A stretch of 33,278 nucleotides of DNA from Streptomyces sp. ISL-66 (GTDB taxonomy: Bacteria; Actinomycetota; Actinomycetes; Streptomycetales; Streptomycetaceae), in contig NZ_JAGGOW010000051.1 in the NCBI RefSeq assembly GCF_018614135.1, positions 1 to 33,278 of the forward strand. The letters are read 5' to 3'. Under the pieces are notes generated by a model. That model searched no databases. It saw only the letters and a list, made by a program, of their open reading frames with translations, and was not told where the DNA came from. Each line of letters begins with the position of its first letter. The first letter of the stretch is position 1. Shown one piece after another: positions 1 to 10,069 of the stretch. A program made the translations under genes and the position numbers.

Positions 1-991
1 GGCCGCCGCCGCGACCGGCGCCCGGCTGGTGTGGATCCCGCGCCGGGCCGGAGAGCGGGCCGCCCTGGAGGCGGGCGCGCTGCCGTCCCTGCTGCCGGGC
101 GCCCGCCCGGCCACCGACCCGCGGGCCCGCGACGAGGTCGCCGCCGCCTGGGGCCTGGACGAGCTCCCGCACCGCTACGGCCGCGACACCGGCCAGATCG
201 TCGAGGCGGCCGCCGGCCGCGAACTGTCCGCCCTGCTGATCGGGGGCGTGGAGATCGCCGACCTGCCGGACCCGGCCCGCGCCCGGATCGCGCTCCAGGA
301 GGCCTTCGTGGTCAGTCTGGAACTGCGGCCCAGCGAGGTCACCGACCACGCGGACGTGGTCCTGCCGGTGGCGGCCGTCGCCGAGAAGCCCGGTGCCTTC
401 ATCAACTGGGAGGGCAGGGTCCGGCCGTTCGAGGCCGCGCTGAAGCCCGAGCAGATGACCCGGCGCCTGGCCCCGGCGGACTCCCGCGTGCTGCACATGC
501 TGGCCGACGCGGCCGACCGGCCGATCGCCCTGGCCGACGTACACGCCGTACGCCGGGAGCTCGACGGGCTCGGCCAGTGGGCCGGGACGCGGGCCGCCGA
601 CCAGTCCGCGGACACCGAGCCGCTGCCCCGCCCCGGTGCGGGCGAGGCCGTCCTCGCGGGCCACCGGCTCCTGCTCGACCAGGGCCGCCTCCAGGACGGG
701 GACGAGGCCCTGGCCGGCACCCGGCACGAGGCGAGCGCCCGCCTGTCGGCCGCCACGGCCGCCGAGACCGGCGTCAAGGCCGGCGACGTCCTCGCGGTGA
801 CCGGCCCGGCCGGCTCCGTGGAACTGCCGCTGCGGATCACCGAGATGCCCGACCGGGTGGTCTGGCTCCCGATGAACTCCACCGGCTCCGGGGTCCTCGC
901 CGACACCGGCGCCCGCCCGGGAACCCTCGTACGGATCGGCCCGGCGACCCCGGCCGACAGCAGCGACTCCACTGCGGAGGTGGGCGCGTGA
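1..991 (+). CDS. nuoG: NADH-quinone oxidoreductase subunit G, C-terminal part (5' truncated by window)
   Basis: The frame is open from base 2 and stops at TGA 989-991, so only the last ~329 residues are present. NuoG is the large Fe-S subunit of the peripheral arm of complex I and passes electrons from NADH toward quinone. The visible part is the molybdopterin-oxidoreductase-like region: a segment with [18 protein letters not shown] and [10 protein letters not shown] (the 'ADVVLP...GTFxNxEGRVQ' signature of this superfamily), followed by a C-terminal beta domain ([18 protein letters not shown]...[12 protein letters not shown]). The N-terminal ferredoxin-like Fe-S domains lie outside the window. 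The stop overlaps the GTG of nuoH, so the genes are translationally coupled. The identity is supported mainly by motifs and by the nuoH-N genes that follow. Confidence 0.93.
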   Translation, partial: AAAATGARLVWIPRRAGERAALEAGALPSLLPGARPATDPRARDEVAAAWGLDELPHRYGRDTGQIVEAAAGRELSALLIGGVEIADLPDPARARIALQEAFVVSLELRPSEVTDHADVVLPVAAVAEKPGAFINWEGRVRPFEAALKPEQMTRRLAPADSRVLHMLADAADRPIALADVHAVRRELDGLGQWAGTRAADQSADTEPLPRPGAGEAVLAGHRLLLDQGRLQDGDEALAGTRHEASARLSAATAAETGVKAGDVLAVTGPAGSVELPLRITEMPDRVVWLPMNSTGSGVLADTGARPGTLVRIGPATPADSSDSTAEVGA

Positions 992-2358
992 ACACCGTTC
1001 AGATCGCCGCCGAGGACCTCTCCCTGTTCGGCAGGGACGTCTGGTGGCTCGTCGTCGTGAAGGCGGTGTTCTGCTTCGCCTTCCTGATGGTGACCGTGCT
1101 CTTCTCCATCGTGTGGGAGCGCAAGGTCGTCGCCTGGATGCAGCTGCGCATCGGCCCGAACCGGCACGGCCCCTGGGGCATGCTCCAGTCGCTCGCCGAC
1201 GGCGTGAAGCTGATGCTCAAGGAAGACCTCATCGTCAAGCGGGCCGACAAGGTCGTCTACGTCCTCGCCCCGATCATCGCGGCGATCCCGGCGTTCATGG
1301 CCATCGCGGTGATCCCCTTCGGCCCCTCGGGCAACGAGGTCTCCATCTTCGGCCAGCGCACCACGATGCAGCTGACCGACCTGCCGATCGCGATGCTCTA
1401 CGTCCTCGCGGTGGCCTCGGTCGGCATCTACGGCATCGTGCTGGCCGGCTGGTCCTCGGGCTCCACCTACCCGCTCCTCGGAGGCCTGCGCTCCTGCGCG
1501 CAGATGATCTCCTACGAGATCGCGATGGGCGCGGCCTTCGCCTCGGTCTTCCTCTACTCCGGGTCGATGTCGACCTCGGCGATCGTCGAAGCCCAGTCGG
1601 ACCGCTGGTTCATCGTGCTGCTGCCGGTCTCCTTCATCATCTACGTCATCACGATGGTCGGTGAGACGAACCGCGCCCCCTTCGACATGCCGGAGTCCGA
1701 GGGCGACCTGGTCGGCGGCTTCAACACCGAGTACTCCTCGATCAAGTTCGCGCTGTTCATGCTGGCCGAGTACGTCAACATGGTCACCGTCTCCGCCGTC
1801 TCGGTCACCCTCTTCCTGGGCGGCTGGCGGGCCCCGGCGCCGATCTCCACGTACTGGGAGGGCGCCAACCACGGCTGGTGGCCGATGCTGTGGTTCGTCC
1901 TCAAGGTCCAGCTGCTGCTGTTCTTCTTCATCTGGCTGCGCGGCACGCTCCCGCGCGTGCGCTACGACCAGCTGATGAAGCTCGGCTGGAAGGTGCTGAT
2001 CCCGGTCTCCGTGGTCTGGCTGATGCTGGTCGCCACCGTCCGGGCGCTGCGCAACGAGAACTACGACTTCACGGAGATCGTGCTCTACGTCGGCGGCGCG
2101 GTCATCGCGCTCCTGCTGCTGTCCTTCGTCGCGGACCTCTTCCGCGACAAGAAGGAGAAGGCGGCCCTCGCGGACGCCGGACAGGCGGCCGCCGCCGAGC
2201 CCTTCGACCCGCTGGCGGGCGGATTCCCCGTACCGCCCAAGCCCGGCCAGCACCTGGCACCCGTACCGCGCAGGCGGCCTCGCAGTGAGCGGGAGCTGAT
2301 TGTCAGTGGCGCGGCGAATACTGACAGTGACGGAGAGGAGGGTGCTGAGAATGTCTGA
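988..2358 (+). CDS. nuoH: NADH-quinone oxidoreductase subunit H
   Basis: NuoH (456 aa) is the membrane subunit at the junction of the peripheral and membrane arms; it forms much of the quinone pocket and links quinone reduction to proton pumping. About eight hydrophobic helices are visible. Family motifs include [19 protein letters not shown], then [20 protein letters not shown] and FNTEYSS. The charged C-terminal tail (~60 residues, rich in A, E, P and R) is longer than in E. coli, as is usual in actinomycetes. The start is GTG at 988, overlapping the nuoG stop (GTGA), with GGAGG at 976-980. The 3' end overlaps nuoI by 8 bases. Confidence 0.96.
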   Translation: MNTVQIAAEDLSLFGRDVWWLVVVKAVFCFAFLMVTVLFSIVWERKVVAWMQLRIGPNRHGPWGMLQSLADGVKLMLKEDLIVKRADKVVYVLAPIIAAIPAFMAIAVIPFGPSGNEVSIFGQRTTMQLTDLPIAMLYVLAVASVGIYGIVLAGWSSGSTYPLLGGLRSCAQMISYEIAMGAAFASVFLYSGSMSTSAIVEAQSDRWFIVLLPVSFIIYVITMVGETNRAPFDMPESEGDLVGGFNTEYSSIKFALFMLAEYVNMVTVSAVSVTLFLGGWRAPAPISTYWEGANHGWWPMLWFVLKVQLLLFFFIWLRGTLPRVRYDQLMKLGWKVLIPVSVVWLMLVATVRALRNENYDFTEIVLYVGGAVIALLLLSFVADLFRDKKEKAALADAGQAAAAEPFDPLAGGFPVPPKPGQHLAPVPRRRPRSERELIVSGAANTDSDGEEGAENV

Positions 2359-2968
2359 CGCGGACCAGAACGAGAAGTGGCAGAACCCGGTGGCGGGCTT
2401 CGGCGTGACCTTCAAGGCCATGTTCAAGAAGCGCCTCACCGAGCAGTACCCCGAGCAGCACAAGACCACCGCTCCGCGCTTCCACGGGCGGCACCAGCTC
2501 AACCGCCACCCGGACGGTCTGGAGAAGTGCATCGGGTGCGAGCTGTGCGCCTGGGCCTGTCCCGCCGACGCGATCTACGTCGAGGGCGCGGACAACACCG
2601 AGGAGGAGCGCTACTCCCCGGGCGAGCGCTACGGCGCGGTCTACCAGATCAACTACGCCCGCTGCATCCTGTGCGGGCTGTGCGTCGAGGCGTGCCCGAC
2701 CAGGGCGCTGACCATGACGAACGAGTTCGAACTGGCCGACTCCAGCCGCGAATCGCTCATCTACACCAAGGAGCAGCTGCTCTCCGGTCTGACCGAGGGC
2801 ATGGTCGAGGCTCCGCACTCGATCTTCCCGGGCACCGAGGACACGGACTACTACCGCGGGCTGGTGACCGGGGCGGCTCCCGGCACGGTCCGCCAGGTCG
2901 CCGTCTCCAAGGGCGAGGTCCCCGGGACCACGGCATCCGACAACACCTCCGAGGGGGTGGGCGCATGA
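2351..2968 (+). CDS. nuoI: NADH-quinone oxidoreductase subunit I (8Fe ferredoxin-like)
   Basis: NuoI (205 aa) carries clusters N6a and N6b, which hand electrons from the NuoG chain to cluster N2 in NuoB. Two complete 4Fe-4S motifs are visible: C60-IG-C63-EL-C66-AWA-C70-P and C105-IL-C108-GL-C111-VEA-C115-P. The ATG at 2351 is chosen because GGAGG at 2337-2341 precedes it and it gives the family-like [13 protein letters not shown] start; an in-frame GTG upstream at 2300 lies inside nuoH. The stop overlaps the nuoJ ATG (ATGA). The C-terminal ~40 residues after the Fe-S domain are a low-complexity actinobacterial extension. Confidence 0.96.
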   Translation: MSDADQNEKWQNPVAGFGVTFKAMFKKRLTEQYPEQHKTTAPRFHGRHQLNRHPDGLEKCIGCELCAWACPADAIYVEGADNTEEERYSPGERYGAVYQINYARCILCGLCVEACPTRALTMTNEFELADSSRESLIYTKEQLLSGLTEGMVEAPHSIFPGTEDTDYYRGLVTGAAPGTVRQVAVSKGEVPGTTASDNTSEGVGA

Positions 2969-3777
2969 GCGCCGTCGCCGCGGCCGCCACGCTCACCTCC
3001 ACCGGTGAGGCGGTCCAGTTCTGGGTCCTCGGCACGGTCGCCGTCATCGGCGCGCTGGCCACGATCCTGATGAAGAAGGCCGTACACAGCGCGCTGAGCC
3101 TGGCCGGGACGATGATCATCCTGGCGGTCTTCTACCTCGCCAACGGGGCCTACTTCCTCGGCGTCGTCCAGGTCGTCGTCTACACCGGCGCGATCATGAT
3201 GCTCTTCCTCTTCGTCGTCATGCTCGTCGGCGTCACCGCCGCGGACTCCCTGACCGAGACCCTCAAGGGGCAGCGCTGGCTCGCCGCCCTGTGCGGACTG
3301 GGCTTCGGCATCCTGCTCATCGCCGGCATCGCCAACGCCCGGCTCACCCACTTCAACGGACTCGGCCGGATCAACTCCGGCGGACACGTCGAGGGCCTGG
3401 CCACGCTCATCTTCACCAAGTACGTGTTCGCCTTCGAGATCACCGGCGCCCTCCTCATCACGGCGGCCGTCGGAGCGATGGTGCTCACCCACCGCGAGCG
3501 CACCGAGCGGGCCGCCACCCAGCGCGAGCTCGCCGAGCGCCGCGTACGCGAGGGCGTGCAGCTCCCGCCGCTGCCCGCACCCGGCGTCTACGCCCGGCAC
3601 AACGCCGTGGACGTCGCCGGCCTGCTGCCGGACGGCACCCCGTCCGAGCTCACCGTCAACCAGACGCTGCGCGCCCGCGGCCAGATCAGGGACGTCTCCA
3701 GCCAGGCGCTGGACGACCTGAAGGCACTGGAGCAGCGGTCGTCCGAGCGGCTCGGCCGTGAGGAGGCCTCGAAGTGA
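2965..3777 (+). CDS. nuoJ: NADH-quinone oxidoreductase subunit J
   Basis: NuoJ (270 aa) is a membrane subunit of the complex I pump. Five hydrophobic segments are visible within the first ~175 residues, including the conserved [20 protein letters not shown] stretch, whose helix carries the pi-bulge in known structures. The ~90-residue hydrophilic C-terminal extension (rich in R, E and L) goes well beyond the ~184 aa of E. coli NuoJ; its role is not evident. The ATG overlaps the nuoI stop and the TGA overlaps the nuoK GTG, so the operon is tightly coupled. Confidence 0.95.
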   Translation: MSAVAAAATLTSTGEAVQFWVLGTVAVIGALATILMKKAVHSALSLAGTMIILAVFYLANGAYFLGVVQVVVYTGAIMMLFLFVVMLVGVTAADSLTETLKGQRWLAALCGLGFGILLIAGIANARLTHFNGLGRINSGGHVEGLATLIFTKYVFAFEITGALLITAAVGAMVLTHRERTERAATQRELAERRVREGVQLPPLPAPGVYARHNAVDVAGLLPDGTPSELTVNQTLRARGQIRDVSSQALDDLKALEQRSSERLGREEASK

Positions 3778-4073
3778 ATCCGGTCAACTACCTGTACCTG
3801 TCGGCCCTGCTGTTCACCATCGGGGCGTCCGGAGTCCTGATCAGGAAGAACGCGATCGTGGTGTTCATGTGCGTGGAGCTCATGCTCAACGCCTGCAACC
3901 TCGCCTTCGTCACCTTCTCGCGGATGCACGGCAACCTCGACGGCCAGATCATCGCGTTCTTCACGATGGTCGTCGCCGCCGCCGAGGTCGTGGTGGGCCT
4001 CGCGATCATCGTGTCGCTGTTCCGTACCCGCCACTCGGCCTCGGTCGACGACGCCAGCCTGATGAAGCTGTAA
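3774..4073 (+). CDS. nuoK: NADH-quinone oxidoreductase subunit K
   Basis: NuoK (99 aa, usual length) has three transmembrane helices in the pump. The two conserved membrane glutamates are present at E35 ([15 protein letters not shown]) and E71 ([13 protein letters not shown]), matching the essential pair of the family. The GTG start at 3774 overlaps the nuoJ TGA and is preceded by GAGGAGG in the end of nuoJ (3760-3766). The stop is TAA at 4071-4073, nine bases before nuoL. Confidence 0.96.
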   Translation: MNPVNYLYLSALLFTIGASGVLIRKNAIVVFMCVELMLNACNLAFVTFSRMHGNLDGQIIAFFTMVVAAAEVVVGLAIIVSLFRTRHSASVDDASLMKL

Positions 4074-4082
4074 GGGGTCGCT

Positions 4083-6023
4083 GTGGAGAACATGATCGCG
4101 CTGCTGGTAGCAGCGCCACTGCTCGGAGCGGCGGTGCTGCTCTGCGGCGGCCGCCGCCTCGACAAGGCCGGGCACTGGCTCGGCACCCTGCTCGCCGCCG
4201 CCTCCTTCGGCATCGGCGTCGTCCTCTTCACCGACATGCTCGGTCACGGGGCCGAGGAGCGGACCTTCCACCAGCGGCTGTTCAGCTGGATCCCGGTCGA
4301 GGGCTTCCAAGCCGACGTCGGCTTCCAGCTCGACCAGCTGTCGATGACCTTCGTCCTGCTGATCTCCGGGGTGGGCACGCTCATCCACGTGTACTCGATC
4401 GGGTACATGGAGCACGACGAGCGCCGCCGCCGCTTCTTCGGATACCTCAACCTCTTCCTCGCGGCGATGCTGCTCCTGGTCATCGCCGACAACTACCTCC
4501 TGCTGTACGTCGGCTGGGAGGGCGTGGGCCTCGCCTCGTACCTCCTCATCGGCTTCTGGCAGCACAAGCCCAGCGCGGCCACCGCCGCGAAGAAGGCCTT
4601 CCTGGTCAACCGGGTCGGCGACATGGGCCTTTCGATCGCCATCATGCTGATGTTCACCACCTTCGGGACCTTCGCCTTCGGACCGGTGCTCTCCAGCGCC
4701 GGCGAGACCTCGGAAGGCAAGCTGACGGCGATCGGGCTGATGCTGCTGCTCGCCGCCTGCGGCAAGTCGGCGCAGGTGCCGCTGCAGTCCTGGCTCGGCG
4801 ACGCGATGGAGGGCCCGACCCCGGTCTCGGCCCTCATCCACGCGGCGACGATGGTCACCGCCGGCGTCTACCTCATCGTCCGCTCGGGAGCCGTCTTCAA
4901 CGGGGCGCCGGACGCGCAGCTGGCGGTCACCGTCGTGGGCGCGGTCACGCTGCTCTTCGGTGCGATCGTCGGTTGCGCGAAGGACGACATCAAGAAGGCC
5001 CTCGCCGGGTCGACGATGTCGCAGATCGGCTACATGATCCTGGCGGCCGGCCTCGGTCCCATCGGTTACGTCTTCGCGATCATGCACCTGGTCACGCACG
5101 GCTTCTTCAAGGCGGGCCTCTTCCTCGGCGCCGGTTCCGTGATGCACGGGATGAACGACGAGGTCGACATGCGCAAGTACGGGGCCCTGCGGAAGTACAT
5201 GCCGGTCACCTTCGTGACCTTCGGCCTGGGCTACCTCGCCATCATCGGCTTCCCGGGCCTGTCCGGGTTCTTCTCCAAGGACATGATCATCGAGGCCGCC
5301 TTCGCCAAGGGCGGCACCGAGGGCTGGATCCTCGGCGGGGTGGCCCTCCTCGGCGCGGCGATCACCGCCTTCTACATGACCCGGGTCATGCTCCTCACCT
5401 TCTTCGGCGAGAAGCGCTGGCAGCCCGCCCCGGACCCGGCCGCGACCCCCGGTGTCGAGCCCGCCGCCGATGCGCGCCCCGGCGAGCTGCCGCACCCGCA
5501 CGAGTCCCCGAAGTCCATGACGATCCCGATGGTCATCCTGGCCTTCGGCTCGGTCTTCGCGGGCGGCATCTTCGGGATCGGCGACCGCTTCCTGAAGTGG
5601 CTGGAGCCCGTCACCGGGCACGAGCACGGCAATCCGCCGGTCAGCGCCATGACGGTGACCGTGTCCACCATGGTGGTCCTCGTCCTCGGCGTCGCCATCG
5701 CCTGGGCGATGTACGGCAGGAAGCCCGTCCCGGTCATCGCCCCGCGCGGCTCGCTCCTCACCCGGGCGGCCCGACGGGACCTGTACCAGGACGACTTCAA
5801 CCACGTGGTCCTGGTGCGCGGCGGGGAGCACCTGACCCGCTCCCTCGTCTACGTCGACCACAGCCTGGTCGACGGAGTGGTCAACGGGACGGCCGCCGGA
5901 GTCGGCGGGCTGTCGGGCCGGCTGCGCAAACTGCAGAACGGCTACGCCCGCAGCTACGCGGTCTCGATGTTCGGGGGCACGGCGGTCCTGATCGCCGCGA
6001 CCCTGCTGATGAGGGCGGTGTGA
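4083..6023 (+). CDS. nuoL: NADH-quinone oxidoreductase subunit L
   Basis: NuoL (646 aa) is the most distal antiporter-like pump subunit of complex I. The sequence shows many hydrophobic helices, the [19 protein letters not shown] motif with the conserved helix-5 glutamate, and [20 protein letters not shown] with the conserved lysine region. It also has [14 protein letters not shown] and the [19 protein letters not shown] helix. A hydrophilic loop near residue ~450 is followed by the long C-terminal lateral-helix region. GTG at 4083 is used, preceded by AAGGGG at 4072-4077; an ATG three codons later is an alternative. Confidence 0.96.
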   Translation: MENMIALLVAAPLLGAAVLLCGGRRLDKAGHWLGTLLAAASFGIGVVLFTDMLGHGAEERTFHQRLFSWIPVEGFQADVGFQLDQLSMTFVLLISGVGTLIHVYSIGYMEHDERRRRFFGYLNLFLAAMLLLVIADNYLLLYVGWEGVGLASYLLIGFWQHKPSAATAAKKAFLVNRVGDMGLSIAIMLMFTTFGTFAFGPVLSSAGETSEGKLTAIGLMLLLAACGKSAQVPLQSWLGDAMEGPTPVSALIHAATMVTAGVYLIVRSGAVFNGAPDAQLAVTVVGAVTLLFGAIVGCAKDDIKKALAGSTMSQIGYMILAAGLGPIGYVFAIMHLVTHGFFKAGLFLGAGSVMHGMNDEVDMRKYGALRKYMPVTFVTFGLGYLAIIGFPGLSGFFSKDMIIEAAFAKGGTEGWILGGVALLGAAITAFYMTRVMLLTFFGEKRWQPAPDPAATPGVEPAADARPGELPHPHESPKSMTIPMVILAFGSVFAGGIFGIGDRFLKWLEPVTGHEHGNPPVSAMTVTVSTMVVLVLGVAIAWAMYGRKPVPVIAPRGSLLTRAARRDLYQDDFNHVVLVRGGEHLTRSLVYVDHSLVDGVVNGTAAGVGGLSGRLRKLQNGYARSYAVSMFGGTAVLIAATLLMRAV

Positions 6024-6024
6024 G

Positions 6025-7653
6025 ATGAATTTCCCGCTTCTGACGGTGACGGCCGCGGTCCCCGCGGTCGGTGCGATCCTGACGGCGGCCGTCCCGGCCG
6101 CCCGCCGGACCGCCGCCAAATGGCTCGCCCTGTTCTTCTCGCTGGCGACCCTGGCCCTGGCCGTGCTCGTCGCGGTCCGCTTCGAGCCCGGTGGCGACCG
6201 CTACCAGCTCACCGAGTCCCACTCCTGGATCCCCGACTTCGGGGTCCGTTACGAACTGGGCGTCGACGGCATCGGGGTGGCGCTCATCGCGCTCACCGCG
6301 GTTCTGATGCCCTTCATCATCCTGGCCGGCTGGCACGACGCCGACCCGCTGGAGACCAAGAGCCAGCGCTGGCGGCCCACACAGGGCTTCTTCGCACTGA
6401 TCCTGCTGGTCGAGGCGATGGTGGTCATCTCCTTCGAGGCCACCGACGTCTTCCTCTTCTACATCTTCTTCGAAGCCATGCTCATCCCGATGTACTTCCT
6501 CATCGGCGGCTTCGGGGACCGGGCGACTTCCTCCCGGTCAGCCGCTGCCGGGGCCGGCGGCTCCGAGGAGAACGCGGCCGCGCAGCGCTCGTACGCGGCG
6601 GTCAAGTTCCTCCTCTACAACCTGGCCGGCGGCCTGATCATGCTGGCCGCCGTCATCGGCCTGTACGTGGTCGCCGGGAACTTCTCGCTCCAGGAGATCA
6701 CCGCCGCCCGCGCCGCGGGCACGCTCGACATGGCGACCAACACCGAGCGGCTGCTCTTCCTCGGCTTCTTCTTCGCCTTCGCGGTGAAGGCCCCGCTGTG
6801 GCCGCTGCACACCTGGCTGCCGAACGCGATGGGCGAGGCCACGGCCCCGGTCGCCGTCCTGATCACCGCGGTCGTCGACAAGGTCGGCACCTTCGCGATG
6901 CTCCGCTTCTGCCTCGGGCTCTTCCCCGAAGCCAGCAAGTGGGCCACGCCGGTGATCCTCGTACTGGCCCTGATCAGCATCGTCTACGGCGCACTGGTCG
7001 CGGTCGGGCAGCGGGACATCAAGCGGCTGATCGCCTACGCCTCGATCTCGCACTTCGGCTTCATCGTCCTGGGCATCTTCGCGATGACCTCCCAGGGGCA
7101 GTCCGGCGCGACGCTGTACATGGTCAACCACGGGATCTCGACCGCCGCGCTGATGCTGGTGGCCGGCTTCCTGATCTCGCGGCGCGGCTCGCGGCTCATC
7201 GCCGACTACGGCGGCGTCCAGAAGGTGGCCCCGGTCCTGGCCGGCACCTTCCTGATCGGCGGCCTCGCCACCCTCTCGCTGCCGGGGCTCGCCCCGTTCG
7301 TGAGCGAATTCCTGGTCCTGGTCGGCACGTTCGCCCGGTACCCGGTCGTCGGCATCATCGCCACCTTCGGCATCGTGCTGGCCGCGCTCTACACGCTGGT
7401 CCTCTACCAGCGCACGATGACCGGCCCGCTGAAGGAGGAGGTCCGCACCATGCCGGACCTGCGCCTGCGGGAGGTACTGGTGGTCGCCCCGCTGATCGCG
7501 CTGCTGATCGGTCTGGGCGTCTACCCCAAGGTGCTCACCGACATCGTCAACCCGGCGGTCGAGCACACCATGTCGGACGTGAAGCAGACGGACCCGAAGC
7601 CCGAGGTGGCTGTCGAGGCGAAGCACACCAACGAGGGGGAGGCGGCGAAGTGA
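6025..7653 (+). CDS. nuoM: NADH-quinone oxidoreductase subunit M
   Basis: NuoM (542 aa) is the middle antiporter-like proton-pumping subunit. Visible signatures are FYIFFEAMLIPMYFLIGGFG with the conserved glutamate, FAFAVKAPLWPLHTWLPNAM with the conserved lysine, and RDIKRLIAYASISHFGFIVLG. A short soluble insertion rich in S, A and G (around residues 170-190) sits after the glutamate motif. The ATG lies one base after the nuoL TGA. The last ~35 residues form a charged tail overlapping nuoN by four bases (GTGA). Confidence 0.96.
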   Translation: MNFPLLTVTAAVPAVGAILTAAVPAARRTAAKWLALFFSLATLALAVLVAVRFEPGGDRYQLTESHSWIPDFGVRYELGVDGIGVALIALTAVLMPFIILAGWHDADPLETKSQRWRPTQGFFALILLVEAMVVISFEATDVFLFYIFFEAMLIPMYFLIGGFGDRATSSRSAAAGAGGSEENAAAQRSYAAVKFLLYNLAGGLIMLAAVIGLYVVAGNFSLQEITAARAAGTLDMATNTERLLFLGFFFAFAVKAPLWPLHTWLPNAMGEATAPVAVLITAVVDKVGTFAMLRFCLGLFPEASKWATPVILVLALISIVYGALVAVGQRDIKRLIAYASISHFGFIVLGIFAMTSQGQSGATLYMVNHGISTAALMLVAGFLISRRGSRLIADYGGVQKVAPVLAGTFLIGGLATLSLPGLAPFVSEFLVLVGTFARYPVVGIIATFGIVLAALYTLVLYQRTMTGPLKEEVRTMPDLRLREVLVVAPLIALLIGLGVYPKVLTDIVNPAVEHTMSDVKQTDPKPEVAVEAKHTNEGEAAK

Positions 7654-9308
7654 GCACCGTGACTGCTGCCCAGAGCCTGCTGCCGGCACTGGCGGCCGCG
7701 GCGCCGATCGACAAGATCCCGGCGCCGCACATCGAGTACGCCCAGCTGTCGCCCACGCTCATCGTGCTGGGCGCGGCGATCCTCGGAGTCCTCGTCGAGG
7801 CCTTCGCACCGCGCAAGTCCCGTTACTACATCCAGGTGTTCCTCGCCGTCGCCGCGCTGGCCTGCGCCTTCGCGGCGGTCGTCGGGCTCGCCGCCGGCGG
7901 GTACGGCAGCTCCAAGGCGCACGTCGCGGCGATGGGCGCCGTGGCCGTCGACGGCCCGGCGCTGTTCCTGCAGGGCACCATCCTGCTGGCCTCGATCGTC
8001 GCGGTCTTCACCTTCGCGGAGCGGCGCCTGGACCCGGCCGCCCACGGCAACCGGGTCGACTCCTTCGCCGCGCAGGCGGCGTCCGTACCGGGCAGCGAGA
8101 GCGAGAAGAAAGCCGTCAAGGCGGGCTTCACCACCACCGAGGTCTTCCCGCTCGCACTGTTCGCGGTCTCCGGCATGCTGATCTTCCCCGCGGCCGACGA
8201 CCTGCTGACGCTCTTCGTGGCCCTGGAGGTCTTCTCCCTCCCGCTGTACCTGCTCTGCGCCGTCGCCCGCCGCCAGCGGCTGATGTCGCAGGAAGCCGCC
8301 GTCAAGTACTTCCTGCTCGGCGCCTTCTCCTCCGCGTTCCTCCTCTTCGGCATCGCGCTCGTCTACGGGTACGCGGGCTCCGTCTCGTACGCGGTCATCG
8401 CGGACGTGGTCGACGGCACCGTGGCGAACGTGGACCCCGCGCTCGCCACGACCATGGGCAACGACGCGCTGCTGCTCATCGGTGGCGCGCTGATCCTGAT
8501 GGGCCTGCTCTTCAAGGTCGGCGCGGTCCCCTTCCACATGTGGACCCCGGACGTCTACCAGGGCGCCCCGACGCCGGTGACCGGTTTCATGGCCGCGGCG
8601 ACGAAGGTGGCCGCCTTCGGCGCCCTCCTGCGCCTGCTGTACGTGGTGCTGCCGGGCCTGCGGTGGGACTGGCGGCCGGTGATGTGGGCGGTCGCGATCG
8701 TCACGATGCTGGCGGGCGCGGTCATCGCCGTGACCCAGACCGACGTCAAGCGGCTCCTCGCCTACTCCTCGATCGCGCACGCCGGCTTCATCCTGGCCGG
8801 TGTGATCGCGACCTCGGCGGAGGGCGTCAAGTCCGTCCTCTTCTACCTGGCCGCGTACTCCTTCGTGACGATCGGCGCCTTCGCGGTGGTCACCCTGGTC
8901 CGCGACGCGGGCGGCGAGGCGACGCACCTGTCGAAGTGGGCGGGGCTGGGCCGCCGTTCGCCGCTCACGGCGGCGGTCTTCGCGGTGTTCCTGCTGGCCT
9001 TCGCGGGCATCCCGCTGACGTCCGGCTTCTCCGGCAAGTTCGCCGTGTTCAAGGCGGCGGCGGAGGGCGGCGCGGGAGCGCTGGTCGTGGTCGGTGTCAT
9101 CTCGTCCGCGATCGCCGCGTTCTTCTACGTCCGCGTCATCGTCCTGATGTTCTTCAGCGAGCCGAAGGCCGACGGCCCGACGGTGGCCGTCCCCTCCCCG
9201 CTGACGATGACGACGATCGCGGTCGGCGTCGCGGTCACGGTGGTCCTGGGCGTGGCCCCGCAGTACTTCCTGGACCTGGCGGGGCAGGCGAGCACGTTCG
9301 TACGCTGA
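7650..9308 (+). CDS. nuoN: NADH-quinone oxidoreductase subunit N
   Basis: NuoN (552 aa) is the antiporter-like pump subunit nearest the junction with the peripheral arm. Motifs are VALEVFSLPLYLLCAVAR, AAVKYFLLGAFSSAFLLFG, LLFKVGAVPFHMWTPDVYQG with the conserved lysine, and TDVKRLLAYSSIAHAGFILAG. A hydrophilic insertion of ~35 residues (about 130-160) separates early helices; similar loops are seen in actinobacterial NuoN. GTG at 7650 overlaps the nuoM stop; a GTG three codons on is possible. This is the last gene of the operon and is followed within ~20 bases by a strong hairpin. Confidence 0.95.
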   Translation: MSTVTAAQSLLPALAAAAPIDKIPAPHIEYAQLSPTLIVLGAAILGVLVEAFAPRKSRYYIQVFLAVAALACAFAAVVGLAAGGYGSSKAHVAAMGAVAVDGPALFLQGTILLASIVAVFTFAERRLDPAAHGNRVDSFAAQAASVPGSESEKKAVKAGFTTTEVFPLALFAVSGMLIFPAADDLLTLFVALEVFSLPLYLLCAVARRQRLMSQEAAVKYFLLGAFSSAFLLFGIALVYGYAGSVSYAVIADVVDGTVANVDPALATTMGNDALLLIGGALILMGLLFKVGAVPFHMWTPDVYQGAPTPVTGFMAAATKVAAFGALLRLLYVVLPGLRWDWRPVMWAVAIVTMLAGAVIAVTQTDVKRLLAYSSIAHAGFILAGVIATSAEGVKSVLFYLAAYSFVTIGAFAVVTLVRDAGGEATHLSKWAGLGRRSPLTAAVFAVFLLAFAGIPLTSGFSGKFAVFKAAAEGGAGALVVVGVISSAIAAFFYVRVIVLMFFSEPKADGPTVAVPSPLTMTTIAVGVAVTVVLGVAPQYFLDLAGQASTFVR

Positions 9309-9324
9309 CCGGCAGGTGCACGAA

Positions 9325-9362
9325 GCAGGGCCCGGCTCCCCTTCAGAGGGGCCGGGCCCTGC
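9325..9362. terminator. Bidirectional terminator between nuoN and the Uma2-like gene
   Basis: A GC-rich inverted repeat has GCAGGGCCCGGC paired with GCCGGGCCCTGC, continued by CCCCT/AGGGG around a short loop, with a two-base bulge on the left arm. It lies 17 bases after the nuoN stop and 14 bases from the stop of the convergent gene, so it can end transcription from both sides. There is no long T-run, as is usual for Streptomyces. Confidence 0.75.
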
Positions 9363-9375
9363 GCCGTGTGCGGGG

Positions 9376-9963
9376 CTACTCGGGGCGTCGCCGCTTCGGC
9401 GTGATCTCGGTGAGGTCCAGGTCGATGGGGAAGGGGACGGAGACCTTCAGACGGTCGTGGAAGATGCCGGTGCTGGTGTAGGCACCGGTGGCAGGCTCCC
9501 GCTCGAAGACGTAGACGACCGCCCGGCCGTCCTTGTTCTCGACGCGCCAGAAGTGCGGGATTCCGGCTCGGGCGTACTTCAGCGGCTTGGTCTCGCGGTC
9601 GCGGCTGACGGACTCGGGAGAGACGACCTCGATGGCCAGCAGGACCGACTCGGCCGGGAGCCGGGTCTGTTTCTCATCGTTGATGACGTCCTCGTTGACT
9701 ACGATCACGTCAGGCTCGGGGCGGTTGCGCCGATCGATGTCGATGGTGAACTCGCGGACGACTTCCAGACCTGGCGGGACCAGCGACTGAAGCTGCCAGT
9801 TGAAGAAGTCGACCGTCCGCGAGTGGAAGAGGGTCTGCGGACTCACGAAAACCAGGCTCCCGTCGATCAGCTCCGTATGCGGAGGCAGATTCGGAAGCGT
9901 GTCCAGGTCGTCGGCAGTCCAGCCGCCCGGCGGCGGGATCGGCCAGCTGTATTCCGGGTTCAT
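9376..9963 (-). CDS. Uma2-family (DUF820) PD-(D/E)XK nuclease-like protein
   Basis: The 195-aa protein fits the Uma2/DUF820 family, which has a restriction-endonuclease-like fold and is often found in many copies in actinomycetes and cyanobacteria with unclear cellular roles. Visible active-site elements are RPEPDVIVV (D85), LAIEVVSPES (E112) and the D-R-E-T-K segment (K126) followed by YARAGIPHFWRVE, giving a complete PD...ExV...K set. An in-frame ATG lies four codons upstream (9975). The inner ATG at 9963 is preferred because GGGAG sits about 6 bases before it. It is a single gene, convergent with nuoN. A nuclease role is inferred from the fold; no target is evident. Confidence 0.85.
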   Translation of the reverse strand: MNPEYSWPIPPPGGWTADDLDTLPNLPPHTELIDGSLVFVSPQTLFHSRTVDFFNWQLQSLVPPGLEVVREFTIDIDRRNRPEPDVIVVNEDVINDEKQTRLPAESVLLAIEVVSPESVSRDRETKPLKYARAGIPHFWRVENKDGRAVVYVFEREPATGAYTSTGIFHDRLKVSVPFPIDLDLTEITPKRRRPE

Positions 9964-10000
9964 CAGTGCTCCCATGAGCCGGATCTTCGCGAGTCCGACC

Positions 10001-10006
10001 AGCGTA
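10001..10006 (-). promoter_or_regulatory. Possible -10 element for the Uma2-like gene
   Basis: On the minus strand TACGCT fits the TAnnnT -10 pattern of Streptomyces principal sigma promoters. It lies ~38 bases before the preferred start. No convincing -35 hexamer was found, so this is weak. Confidence 0.25.
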
Positions 10007-10069
10007 TCGCCGGGGATCCGTTCGGGACCGTCCGTACGTGTGAACGGGAGCGCCGTGTTGACCCGGAGG

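Noticed and set aside
3588..6119. An 843-codon open frame antisense to nuoJ-nuoM, rich in D, E, R, H and G
   Set aside because: It is a typical GC-rich shadow frame: no domain is recognisable and it lies opposite strongly conserved nuo genes.
6120..7649. Long in-frame extension upstream of nuoN reaching back through nuoM
   Set aside because: Its sequence is an Arg/Pro/Gly-rich shadow of nuoM; the recognisable NuoN begins at the GTG at 7650.
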